DNA of 14,489 bases from Pseudomonadota bacterium (GCA_030597865.1 JAUVQZ010000045.1:1-14489); one strand, 5' to 3'. Shown: positions 1 to 6,926, counted from the stretch's first letter. Translations and numbers: made by a program. The notes: generated from the letters alone by a model not told the origin.

Positions 1-2067
1 ATGCTCACCCCCGGCGACTGGCTGGTGGACCGTAATTTCTGGTCCGGCTTCTTTAACCCTACCTTCTGGCCCGCCCTTTTCTTCAGAACCTTCCTGGCCT
101 TCATGATTGCCGGTCTTTTCGGCTTTTTGACGGCGGTTTTTATTCGCGATGAAGAAACCCGCCATACCATGATCCGTTTCAGCGGCAAATGGCTGCTTGC
201 TCCCTTTGTCCTGCTGATGTTGTCAGCCTGGTGGTACAAGAACTCTCTGCCCGCCCATCTGCAGGAGCTGATCTTCAGCAACATGCCGGAACTCACCATC
301 TTTATTAAGGGTTTTTCCGTGCTGTCACCGGTGCTGGTGCTTGGCGGCCTGGTCATGGCCATCATGAGGCCCCAGAAGATCCGTGCCCCCATTGCCGGCC
401 TGCTCCTGCTCACCGGCCTTATCTATATGGGCTGTTTCGAGTTTATCCGTGAGGGGGGCAGAAAACCCTATATCATCAGTGATTATATGTACTCCACCTC
501 CATCCTGAAGGAGGATCTGGCCGGGGTCCAGGGCCAGGGTGTGCTCAAGGGTGCGCGGTGGGTTAAAAATCGGCAGGTTACGGATGAGAACAGGATGGCG
601 GCCGGCAGGGAGATCTACAATCTGCTCTGCCTCCCCTGTCACTCCATTGGTGGGCCGCTCAATGATATGCTGCCCATGGCCCAGCGTTTTTCCGCAAGGG
701 GCATGAACGCCTTTTTGGCCGCCATGGGTAAGGCCAATGGCTATATGCCGCCCTTTGCCGGTAATAGTGAGGAGAGAGAGATCCTGGCTGATTATCTCAC
801 CCTTGGGCTTGCCCACAATGTTCCCCGTACAAAAACCACCATTGTCCAGCATGATGTCAAACCATACCCCCATGAAGCCGAGGCCGAATATCTCCTTGCC
901 GCCTGGGCCCTGGACGGCATGGGTTTTACCTCCAACCCTAAGCAGTCCGGGCTTGATTTTTCTCCGGGGCGGCCGGAGATCCGCGCCCAGCTCATCCGCA
1001 GGGCAGAGGCGCCGGAGTTGGTCAGCTCCGGGGTTGCCATCTCATACAGCCTGGAGGTAAACGGCACAACTGTTGGGGGAGTTATGGCCGCCCAGGACGG
1101 TTATTTTAATGTTGAGATTGCAGAGCTTGTCAATGTTCAGCAACCCTATCATCTGGTTAAGGTGGAGGCCGTTGCTGACGGCGCTGTTTTGGCCCGGACC
1201 AGGCTCATGGTGGCCCAGTCGGCTGAGGTGGATTGTAGCCATTGCCATGGCGGAGATTTGACTGCCGGAAAACAGGGGTTGAGCCGGGAGACGGCTGCCA
1301 ATATCCTTGAACGTCATGATGGGCGGAGCAAGACAGCGTTGAAGGCCCGTTTTGACCGGGGCGAGATTATTGTCTGTGCCAGCTGTCATGCTGATTCCTC
1401 CAGGGGGATGGCCGGTCAGGAGGGGGTTCTTAATCTCTCAGCCTCCATCCATGGTTTTCATGCCGGCTATATGGCTGAGCAGGGGGCTGGGGCCTGTGCT
1501 TTCTGCCATCCCACAGCCGCCCAGGGGGCCAGCCAGAGCCTGCGTGGTATCCATCATGGCCTTGGCCTTGATTGTCTCAACTGCCATGGTTCCATTGCCG
1601 AGCATGGTGCAGCGCTGCTCAAGGCGGAGGCGGCGGCCGGCAAGGCCAGGGCCGGGCAACTCCTGCGGGTCATAGGTGAGACCAGCGTCCCTGTTGACAG
1701 TATCGTGGCCCGGGTGCCTTGGCTTAATATGCCGGACTGTCTGGCCTGTCATGTTGACTTTCAGCCCCCTGAGACGGATTCGGCCTTTAATCTTTGGACC
1801 GAGGAAGAGGAGGAGATTTTCCATAACCGCAAGGGGGATGAGGGCTCTATCTTTTGTGCCACCTGCCATAATGAGGCCCATGTGATCTATCCGGCCCGGA
1901 ATCCTTATGGTGCCAAGCTGGACGTTCAGCAGCCCATGCAGTATCAGGGCAACTCTCTGCCCCTGGGTGCTAACCGAGGTTGCAAAACCTGCCACACCGT
2001 GGATATGGAGGATGAGATGCACCATCCCGGATCTCTAGCAGATTTTCGAAATGATTTTGATGAGTAG
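1..2067 (+). CDS. CydA-like membrane protein fused to an octaheme cytochrome c (5' partial)
   Basis: Probably a membrane redox protein passing electrons to periplasmic c-hemes. About four hydrophobic helices fill residues 22-150, counted from base 1. Their spacing and the words NPTFWP (19-24) and EGGRKPY (151-157) resemble the C-terminal half of cytochrome bd subunit I, where GRQPW is the E. coli equivalent. CydA has several helices before this point, so base 1 lies inside the gene and the first Met is probably internal. A single-heme domain follows (CLPCH 210-214, with GYMPPFAG near 247 as likely Met ligand), then a beta-rich spacer (about 330-405). Seven more CxxCH motifs start at 412, 459, 499, 525, 580, 619 and 661. 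The long Q-loop of CydA is absent, and by eye the b558 His is Arg29. Multiheme assignment is certain; the bd relationship is probable; partner and acceptor are unknown. Confidence 0.85.
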   Translation: MLTPGDWLVDRNFWSGFFNPTFWPALFFRTFLAFMIAGLFGFLTAVFIRDEETRHTMIRFSGKWLLAPFVLLMLSAWWYKNSLPAHLQELIFSNMPELTIFIKGFSVLSPVLVLGGLVMAIMRPQKIRAPIAGLLLLTGLIYMGCFEFIREGGRKPYIISDYMYSTSILKEDLAGVQGQGVLKGARWVKNRQVTDENRMAAGREIYNLLCLPCHSIGGPLNDMLPMAQRFSARGMNAFLAAMGKANGYMPPFAGNSEEREILADYLTLGLAHNVPRTKTTIVQHDVKPYPHEAEAEYLLAAWALDGMGFTSNPKQSGLDFSPGRPEIRAQLIRRAEAPELVSSGVAISYSLEVNGTTVGGVMAAQDGYFNVEIAELVNVQQPYHLVKVEAVADGAVLARTRLMVAQSAEVDCSHCHGGDLTAGKQGLSRETAANILERHDGRSKTALKARFDRGEIIVCASCHADSSRGMAGQEGVLNLSASIHGFHAGYMAEQGAGACAFCHPTAAQGASQSLRGIHHGLGLDCLNCHGSIAEHGAALLKAEAAAGKARAGQLLRVIGETSVPVDSIVARVPWLNMPDCLACHVDFQPPETDSAFNLWTEEEEEIFHNRKGDEGSIFCATCHNEAHVIYPARNPYGAKLDVQQPMQYQGNSLPLGANRGCKTCHTVDMEDEMHHPGSLADFRNDFDE

Positions 2068-2096
2068 GCTGGTTGTTTAAATTCGTGGGCATGAAG

Positions 2097-2144
2097 GGCC
2101 CAGGTGACTTCTTTTGGGGAGTTGTCTGGGTCTTTTTGTTTTTT
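2097..2144 (+). terminator. Rho-independent terminator of the cytochrome gene
   Basis: A 12-pair stem (2097-2108 with 2121-2132, several G-U pairs) encloses a 12-base loop. It is followed by TTTTTGTTTTTT at 2133-2144 and lies 30 bases after the cytochrome stop codon. Confidence 0.75.
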
Positions 2145-2197
2145 GGGGAGGGTGGCTTTGGAAGCCTTCATATAAATTGGTTGCCCCGCTACGTTTT

Positions 2198-2377
2198 GTT
2201 CCTTTTTGCTTGCCCAAAAAGGAACGCAAAAAGGGCACCCCTAACAGCCCTGGCCTGCGGCCCGCTCGTTTTGTTTCGAAAAATGGGAATTGCAGAAACT
2301 CGCATCCTGCGGATGCTCAGACATGCTGCAATTCAATTCCATTTTTCGAAACAAAACGAGCTCAGGGCTGAATGGGG
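2198..2377 (+). repeat. Palindromic interspersed repeat, copy 1
   Basis: About 180 bp that recurs in inverted orientation at 4396-4577. It opens with a small hairpin (CTTTTTG/CAAAAAG, about 2202-2221) and a shared GCAAAAAGGGCACCCC. A long imperfect palindrome follows: outer stem CAGCCCTG (2245-2252) with CAGGGCTG (2363-2370); a middle stem around TTTCGAAAAATGG and CCATTTTTCGAAA; an inner stem GAATTGCAG/CTGCAATTC; and an apical hairpin GCATCC-TGC-GGATGC. The core is identical in both copies, while the outer and middle stems differ in sequence but keep pairing. The longest open frames here (about 85-118 codons) are products of the repeat and not credible genes. It could be a MITE or REP-like element or encode a structured RNA. 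Confidence 0.85.
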
Positions 2378-2484
2378 AAAGTCAATAAGGATGCCCTACG
2401 GGCTCCATTATGTGTTTAATATCATTTGACATAACATTCTTCTTGGGTCACTCTCAGAGTTCTTTAAGCAAAAAGCTCCGCAGT

Positions 2485-2545
2485 GATATTATAATATGCG
2501 GCACGGGCCAATATGGGCCCAGCGCACCACGGCATATTCAATATC
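2485..2545. promoter_or_regulatory. Nested dyad upstream of the XRE/ImmA gene
   Basis: Three concentric inverted pairs are visible: GATATT (2485-2490) with AATATC (2540-2545), ATATGC (2494-2499) with GCATAT (2532-2537), and GGGCC (2505-2509) with GGCCC (2516-2520). A separate 12-bp perfect palindrome covers 2486-2497 and contains TATAAT at 2490-2495. A second TATAAT lies at 2582-2587, 19 bases before the XRE start codon, with no clear -35 box. The dyad may be an autoregulatory operator or a leader-RNA hairpin. It was not matched to a known motif. Confidence 0.45.
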
Positions 2546-2606
2546 CCTGCCTGCAGTCTAATAACAAGTTCGGCTCAAATATATAATCTTAATACAGGCA
2601 TAATTC

Positions 2607-3755
2607 ATGACTTTTGACCAAAATATTCTCTCTGACAAATTGAGTAGATATAGGGAGCAATTCAACCTGTCAGTCATTGAATTATCAAACGCAACAGGTA
2701 TTACTGTCGATAAATTAATCAAATTTGAAGACGGCTCCCAAATTCCCTCTGGCGATGAAATTTTGATTCTCGCAGATTTATACAAATGTGATTACAAATT
2801 TTTCATTTCTAATGAGAAGCTTGCGCCATTTGAGCAAACAGAGACTTTGTTTAGAAAATATGGCGACTATTTTTCCACAAAAGATAGATGGGCTGTCCAA
2901 GAAGTTCTTTTCTTAGCAGAATGCGAGCATTTTTTACAAACCACACTGTCGCAGAGAGAAAATAATAATTTTAGTTTCAATAAAACAGGTACTTTCTTCA
3001 AAGCCCATGGTGCAGATTGTGCGAAAGCTTTAAGAACGCACATGGGTTATTCATTTAAACAAGTTCCTTTAGATATTTACCAAGACTTTAGATCTCTTGG
3101 TCTCCATGTCTTCAGGCGCAAACTTGAAAACTCTAATATCTCAGGGCTTTACATAAAGCACCCAACTGCTGGTAGTTGCATACTTGTTAATTACAGTGAA
3201 GATATATACAGGCAAAGATTTACCGTAGCACACGAAACTGCTCATGCCATTCTTGACCAAGAAGAAGATTGTGTTGTTTCCTTTTCAAAATGGACAAACG
3301 GAGATCTAGTTGAAGTCAGAGCTAACAAATTTGCATCAAACTACTTAATGCCCCCTGAATTCTTACAAGCAATACCAGATCCCAAAGAATGGGATAAAGA
3401 AAAAGTTGTTACCTGGGCAAACAACTTCAAAGTTAGCGTTGAAGCTTTATGTTATGCATTGCTTGATTGTGGATTAATTGACAAATCAACTTTTTCGATA
3501 ATAAAACAATCAAAAGTGAAAAAAGAAGACAAAGTTGACCCAGAGTTATCAAGAAATATGTCAGAAAAAGAGATCGAAAGAAAATTACAACTATTAAAAC
3601 ATGGTCTTTCATCAAGTTATGTTGCTAAATGCTTTGAGGCATATCATAACGATATTATTTCATTATCAAGAATGGCTGAAATGTTTTTAACTACCGAACA
3701 AAATTTGTACAAAATAGCAGAGTTGTTTGGTCAGGAGTTAAGACATGGCTGTTAA
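2607..3755 (+). CDS. XRE-family HTH regulator with ImmA/IrrE metallopeptidase domain
   Basis: A two-domain regulator/protease of 382 residues. Residues about 10-70 form an XRE-type helix-turn-helix, recognisable from its ordering of short helices and the 'IPSGDEILILADLY' end. Residues about 150-260 are the ImmA/IrrE (COG2856) zinc-peptidase domain, with H209-E-T-A-H213 and, downstream, E236-V-R-A-N-K-F-A and a 'YLMPPEF' segment, both typical of the family. The last ~90 residues are a charged helical tail of unknown role. Proteins of this build usually repress their own operon and cleave or inhibit a partner, often in mobile elements or toxin-antitoxin pairs. It overlaps the PIN gene by 11 bases, so the two are almost certainly co-translated. 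The DNA is much more AT-rich than its neighbours, suggesting transfer. The natural target is not known. Confidence 0.88.
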   Translation: MTFDQNILSDKLSRYREQFNLSVIELSNATGITVDKLIKFEDGSQIPSGDEILILADLYKCDYKFFISNEKLAPFEQTETLFRKYGDYFSTKDRWAVQEVLFLAECEHFLQTTLSQRENNNFSFNKTGTFFKAHGADCAKALRTHMGYSFKQVPLDIYQDFRSLGLHVFRRKLENSNISGLYIKHPTAGSCILVNYSEDIYRQRFTVAHETAHAILDQEEDCVVSFSKWTNGDLVEVRANKFASNYLMPPEFLQAIPDPKEWDKEKVVTWANNFKVSVEALCYALLDCGLIDKSTFSIIKQSKVKKEDKVDPELSRNMSEKEIERKLQLLKHGLSSSYVAKCFEAYHNDIISLSRMAEMFLTTEQNLYKIAELFGQELRHGC

Positions 3756-4191
3756 TCCCTCTTGTTTTCACAAATATAATGTCATTGACACATGTTCAAT
3801 ATGGAATATCATTTGCTCCAGTCCATTCTACTCCGCAACACTAATAGCAAATTGTGAATTTATTTGTACTGGTTTTGTTTTTTATGAGTGTTTGGTGAAA
3901 AAAAGAGCGAATGAAAGCAATTCGGACAATGTCTTACAAGGAATACTAACAAAGGAAATAGATAAAGGTAAGTTTCCAATTCATCATATTAGTATTGAAG
4001 ATTTACAAGAAATTGAAATCCTAGAAAATAGAAAAAAACTATCCAAAGGTGAATTGTCTTCAATAGTTTTCGCAAAAAAAATTAGGCAAGCATTTTTAAC
4101 AGATGACCAAGGTGCTAGAAAATTAGCAGAAACAATCCTTGATAAAAAAATGGTACAAACCACACCCCAATTATTCGGGTGGTTATTTTAA
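3745..4191 (+). CDS. PIN-like domain protein, probable toxin/RNase, truncated by TAA
   Basis: A 148-residue protein with a PIN-nuclease pattern: D15 in 'VIDTCS', E48 in 'FVFYEC', E103 in 'GELSS' and D120-D121 in 'LTDDQGARK'. These fit the acidic residues that bind Mg2+/Mn2+ in PIN ribonucleases. The ATG lies 7 bases after AGGAG (3733-3737) and overlaps the end of the XRE/ImmA gene by 11 bases. Pairing of an XRE-COG2856 protein with a downstream PIN protein is a recognised toxin-antitoxin-like arrangement, so this would be the toxin. The frame is interrupted by TAA at 4189-4191, and the same frame runs on for 41 sense codons with PIN-like C-terminal character. The gene may therefore be a recent pseudogene, or may work in the shortened form, since all four acidic positions precede the stop. 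Confidence 0.75.
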   Translation: MAVNPSCFHKYNVIDTCSIWNIICSSPFYSATLIANCEFICTGFVFYECLVKKRANESNSDNVLQGILTKEIDKGKFPIHHISIEDLQEIEILENRKKLSKGELSSIVFAKKIRQAFLTDDQGARKLAETILDKKMVQTTPQLFGWLF

Positions 4192-4317
4192 AGTGGTCTT
4201 CTTAGTGATGGAGATAAAGACATAATTATCAAAAATCACAAAGACTATGATCGACCTTTATCTAAATACTTTGACGAGATGTATCTAAAAGCACTTGAAT
4301 TAAAACTTGCCAATTAG
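4192..4317 (+). pseudogene. In-frame C-terminal remnant of the PIN gene after the TAA
   Basis: Directly after the TAA, and in the same frame, lie 41 sense codons ending in TAG at 4315-4317. They begin SGLLSDGDKDIII and end YLKALELKLAN, a helical acidic/basic tail like the C-termini of other PIN proteins. There is no start codon or ribosome site of its own at the beginning. The codon use is as AT-rich as the PIN gene. The simplest reading is one original gene of about 190 residues split by a nonsense mutation; stop-codon readthrough is less likely. Confidence 0.55.
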
Positions 4318-4395
4318 ATGTCGTTATTCAATCTGGAGGCAGGAAAAGCCGAAAAATGCGTTCAACGCCGACCAGCGAGCACGCGCGTTATCTAT

Positions 4396-4577
4396 CCCCA
4401 TTGCAGACCTGAGCGAGCAGGGAGCCGTGAAAAGGAATTGAATTGCAGCATGTCTGAGCATCCGCAGGATGCGAGTTTCTGCAATTCCCTTTTCACGGCG
4501 GAAGGCGAGCGTGCCGCAGGCCAGGTCTGCCGGGGTGCCCTTTTTGCGTTACTTTTTGGGCAAGCAAAAAGTGACAA
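4396..4577 (-). repeat. Palindromic interspersed repeat, copy 2 (inverted)
   Basis: Read on the minus strand, this matches copy 1 (2198-2377) along its whole length. It has the same CTTTTTGC...CAAAAAG opening, the same GCAAAAAGGGCACCCC, and the same 55-base core around GCATCCTGCGGATGC. The outer stem is CAGACCTG (4404-4411) with CAGGTCTG (4522-4529), and the middle stem is built on GCCGTGAAAAGG with its complement. Both differ from copy 1 on both arms, so pairing is preserved. It starts about 80 bases after the end of the PIN remnant. Open frames across it are repeat artefacts. Confidence 0.85.
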
Positions 4578-4635
4578 GTGGCCTGAGAAACCAAGCATTA
4601 AACTTAGAACAAACGATCCCTTCCTCCCAAAACAT

Positions 4636-4674
4636 AAAAAAGGGGAATCACCAAATTGGTGATTCCCCTTTTTT
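4636..4674 (-). terminator. Bidirectional terminator of the rubredoxin unit
   Basis: A perfect 11-bp stem GGGGAATCACC (4642-4652) with GGTGATTCCCC (4658-4668) and a 5-base loop. Six A precede it and six T follow, so it works on either strand. It lies 22 bases beyond the rubredoxin stop and also shields the cytoplasmic-iron genes from the accessory island. Confidence 0.9.
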
Positions 4675-4695
4675 AATTAAAAACCTGTGGCGCGT

Positions 4696-4854
4696 TTAGT
4701 CGGCCTTCCAGAAATCTTCCTTTTCCGCGCCGCATTTGGGGCAGACCCAATCAGCGCTAACGTCTTCCCACTTGGTTCCTGGCTCTACGCCATTCTCATA
4801 ATCTCCTTCTTCCGGGTCATAGATATAGCCGCAGGGGCATTCCCACTTGTCCAT
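4696..4854 (-). CDS. Rubredoxin (CPCG variant)
   Basis: A small cytoplasmic one-electron carrier of 52 residues, the normal family length. The iron-binding cysteines are C6, C8, C38 and C41. The second pair is the usual 'WVCPKCG', but the first is C-P-C-G-Y where most rubredoxins have C-x-x-C-G-Y, so one residue is missing between the ligands. 'YIYDPEEGD' and 'PGTKWED' are otherwise family-typical. The start has AGGAGA a few bases upstream. It is the second gene of a unit with the desulforedoxin-domain protein (43-base gap), ended by the terminator at 4636-4674. Rubredoxins in anaerobes often feed oxygen- or superoxide-reducing enzymes; the partner is not visible here. Confidence 0.93.
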   Translation of the reverse strand: MDKWECPCGYIYDPEEGDYENGVEPGTKWEDVSADWVCPKCGAEKEDFWKAD

Positions 4855-4897
4855 TACTGTTCTCCTGTTTGATTAATGAAGGGTTGGTTGCTCTACC

Positions 4898-5224
4898 TTA
4901 ATCCATATCTTCCATGACCTTGCCGCAGCAGGTGGGCAGTCCCTCGCCCTGGGCAACTTTCATGTATTTATTGCAGGTGGCACAGTAATAGGTAGCGTCA
5001 ACCGGGGCGGTTTCCTCGGTACGCTGGGTGACCCCACCTGGCAGACCTTCAATGACAAAACGGGCCAGGTTGCTTTTTACAGGAATAAATTCCCCGATGG
5101 GGGAGAGGCGCTTGTTCTCGTTCAGGCAATCCACGGTAATCCGCCAAAGGGTTTCCAGATCCTGGGTTTCAGCAGGGTTTTCGGGGACAAATTCAACGAC
5201 ATTTTTATCAATTGAAATTTTCAT
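4898..5224 (-). CDS. Protein with C-terminal desulforedoxin-type iron site
   Basis: A 108-residue cytoplasmic protein of unknown function. Residues 1-70 form a compact domain I cannot place ('LWRITVDC', 'SNLARFVIEGL'). Residues 79-104 match a desulforedoxin/desulfoferrodoxin N-terminal iron centre: C81-x2-C84, a 14-residue spacer, then adjacent C99-C100 followed by GK. Desulforedoxin itself has C-x2-C-x15-C-C. There is no superoxide-reductase domain, so it should not be called desulfoferrodoxin. The start is preceded by GAGGAAAAG. It has its own promoter (5260-5287) and shares a transcript with rubredoxin, which suggests an electron-transfer pair for redox or oxygen stress. The metal could be Fe or Zn. 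Confidence 0.75.
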   Translation of the reverse strand: MKISIDKNVVEFVPENPAETQDLETLWRITVDCLNENKRLSPIGEFIPVKSNLARFVIEGLPGGVTQRTEETAPVDATYYCATCNKYMKVAQGEGLPTCCGKVMEDMD

Positions 5225-5259
5225 TCTTTTCCTCGAGGCTTTATTTGGTCTTGTAGTTG

Positions 5260-5287
5260 ATAATAATTCCTATTAAGGGAATGTCAA
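5260..5287 (-). promoter_or_regulatory. Sigma70-type promoter of the desulforedoxin-rubredoxin unit, with dyad in the spacer
   Basis: On the minus strand TTGACA (5287-5282), a 16-base spacer, then TATTAT (5265-5260). The start codon is about 35 bases further on. The spacer holds an inverted repeat ATTCC...GGAAT (5266-5270 with 5278-5282), which could be an operator for a repressor. Promoter call is good; the operator is inference. Confidence 0.65.
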
Positions 5288-5331
5288 TAGGCTTTTCTAA
5301 AAGAGGGCGGCAGCTTTGACGAAAATTCCTG

Positions 5332-6516
5332 TTAGCCCTGGCGCTGTGACTCGGCACTGACGCCGGCCTTGCCATAGTTGCTGGCCCCGCACTCGTTTTT
5401 GCCGAGATCCATGCTGTTTTGTTCCTCAAGATCGACCTTGAGCCAGCCGCCATTAATGCGGCGGATATCGCCATAGACTGCAGGTTGGGGGCGCAGGTTT
5501 TCCTCGATAAATGCAGCAAACTTTCCCTCATGGATGAAGTGAAAGGCGATATTTTTCTTTTTAAGTTCACCAAGGTGGGCGGCAAAAATAAGATCGTCGT
5601 TGGCCTCTGCCCAGGTTGTGTAATGGCCGGGGAGTATGAGGACGTTGTCAGCGATATCGCGCAGGGTGATCATCAGGGTGAGATAGAGGATGCGTGACCA
5701 CTCCTCGCTCTTGCCGCCCAGGTCGGGCCGGCCGGCAGACTGGATAAAGATGGTGTCGCCGCTGAGGAGGAATGTGTGGTCAATGAGGTAGCTGGTGGAG
5801 CCCAGGGTGTGACCCGGGGAGTGAACCACCTTGATTTCAGGGCCATTGCTGAGAGAGAGGGTCTGGCCGTCTGCAAGGGGTGTAAAGGGGAAGCCAGCTC
5901 CCGTGAAATCCTGTGGCATAACCATGATCTCAGCGCCTATTGCCTCCTGCAGGGGGATGCTGCCGGCGATATAATCGGCCTGCCGGTGAGTCTCAAAGGT
6001 CTTCGTGATCTTTGCCCCCCTTTCCTTGGCAAAATCTTGGTAAAATTGAATATTTGCCGATGGGTCGAACACAGCGGCCTCGCCACCAACGATAAGCATA
6101 TAGCTACACGATGCCTTGCCGGGGCGGATTATCTGGTGAAGTTCATAGGGTGCATCATCAGGCGTAAGCTTGCGGGGGGCCAGCATGTTGCCCCAGGAGA
6201 CGATACCATCCTGCAGGTAGCCGACATCGCTGAAGCCGTTGGCAAGTAACTGCTCGCTGACAAATTTTGCGGAGTTTTCCTTGGCGCAGACCACCCTGAT
6301 TTTCTGACCTGCCGGTACCCTAGCGACACTGGTCTCAATGTCTTCAATGAAATCGTAATAGGGGATATTGATATAGGGGAGAAAGCCGGGACCCTCCACG
6401 GCAAAATTTTGAAAATCTTTTTCGTTACGAACATCAAGCAGGACAAAGTCGGGGTTGCCGCTGAGCTGGGCGAAAAGGTCTTCGGCTGAATAGAGGTATG
6501 GTTCCTGGGCGGGCAT
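5332..6516 (-). CDS. Rhodanese / metallo-beta-lactamase fusion, persulfide dioxygenase-like
   Basis: A 394-residue cytoplasmic protein. Residues about 8-112 form a rhodanese domain with C77 in 'VVCAKENSAK', the expected persulfide-carrying cysteine. Residues about 125-330 form an MBL-fold domain with H236 ('HSPGHTLGS'), D254 ('LSGDTIF') and H298 ('LPGHY'). The signature HxHxDH is here H177-R-Q179-A-D181-Y182, so two of its histidines are gone. The three positions that bind the single iron in ETHE1 (H177, H236, D254) remain, which favours a mononuclear-iron persulfide dioxygenase over a two-metal hydrolase. The C-terminal ~50 residues are extra. The start has AGGAGA upstream and its own promoter at 6588-6617; a 107-base gap and a second promoter separate it from the next gene. 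Confidence 0.85.
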   Translation of the reverse strand: MPAQEPYLYSAEDLFAQLSGNPDFVLLDVRNEKDFQNFAVEGPGFLPYINIPYYDFIEDIETSVARVPAGQKIRVVCAKENSAKFVSEQLLANGFSDVGYLQDGIVSWGNMLAPRKLTPDDAPYELHQIIRPGKASCSYMLIVGGEAAVFDPSANIQFYQDFAKERGAKITKTFETHRQADYIAGSIPLQEAIGAEIMVMPQDFTGAGFPFTPLADGQTLSLSNGPEIKVVHSPGHTLGSTSYLIDHTFLLSGDTIFIQSAGRPDLGGKSEEWSRILYLTLMITLRDIADNVLILPGHYTTWAEANDDLIFAAHLGELKKKNIAFHFIHEGKFAAFIEENLRPQPAVYGDIRRINGGWLKVDLEEQNSMDLGKNECGASNYGKAGVSAESQRQG

Positions 6517-6587
6517 GTGCTTCTCCTGAGGATGGGTTAACGATAACTAATATTGAAAATAGCTTGAGGCTACCTTATGTTAAAAAA

Positions 6588-6617
6588 ATTGTAAGGAAGA
6601 AGTCTTGTGAAAGTCAA
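6588..6617 (-). promoter_or_regulatory. Probable sigma70-type promoter of the rhodanese-MBL gene
   Basis: On the minus strand TTGACT (6617-6612), an 18-base spacer, then TACAAT (6593-6588); each box matches consensus at five of six positions. The start codon lies about 70 bases downstream, and no other gene reads into it. Confidence 0.55.
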
Positions 6618-6868
6618 TAGAAATGACTCTGGGTACTGGATAGGGCGGCAGGCGCCAGGGGTCTGTCGGGTTCAGAGAATCGTAGCGAAAATTTGATAAG
6701 TTGAGGGTCGGTTGGTATGGGTTTGAGGCGAAATACCGGGCTATGTAGCCGACAGGCATGGGGTCGATTTCTCGAATTCGCAGTCGGCGCTTACCCACAC
6801 TCTGTTAATGTCTAAGCCAGACAGATTCTTTGGTTCAAAAAAACAGGGGGAGGCCCGGGTGAAAAATA
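6618..6868. other. Non-coding stretch between divergent promoters
   Basis: I see no credible gene here. A 72-codon minus-strand frame (6580-6798) has no ribosome site, contains the promoter of the neighbouring gene and has unconvincing composition. Short dyads occur (GGCTA-TG-TAGCC near 6741-6752, CGAATTCG near 6773-6780), but they are too short to interpret. Confidence 0.5.
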
Positions 6869-6897
6869 TTGACAGGCCACCTTTCATCGGCTTTAAT
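6869..6897 (+). promoter_or_regulatory. Sigma70 promoter of tRNA-Ala
   Basis: TTGACA (6869-6874), a 17-base spacer and TTTAAT (6892-6897). The mature tRNA begins 30 bases later, leaving a short leader for RNase P to remove. Confidence 0.8.
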
Positions 6898-6926
6898 GGC
6901 CCTTCAAATTTCAGATGAATTTATGT

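Noticed and set aside
325..2025. Long minus-strand frames opposite the cytochrome gene
   Set aside because: They are shadows of the GC-rich cytochrome codons; the CxxCH motifs on the plus strand settle the coding strand.
2073..2429. Overlapping plus-strand frames of 85 and 118 codons as genes
   Set aside because: They run through the terminator tail and the palindromic repeat, and have no ribosome site; similar frames arise in repeat copy 2.
2198..4577. Insertion sequence or CRISPR array
   Set aside because: No transposase is encoded between the repeats, and there are only two inverted copies 2 kb apart with no regular spacers.
4318..4699. Frames of 114, 76 and 68 codons over repeat copy 2
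   Set aside because: They translate the palindrome and the terminator; their peptides mirror those from copy 1 in another frame, as expected for a non-coding repeat.
4898..5224. Desulfoferrodoxin (superoxide reductase)
   Set aside because: Only the desulforedoxin-type CxxC...CC site is present, at the C-terminus; the His4-Cys superoxide-reductase domain is absent.
6580..6798. 72-codon minus-strand frame as a small gene
   Set aside because: No ribosome site, contains the promoter of the rhodanese-MBL gene, and shows no recognisable protein pattern.
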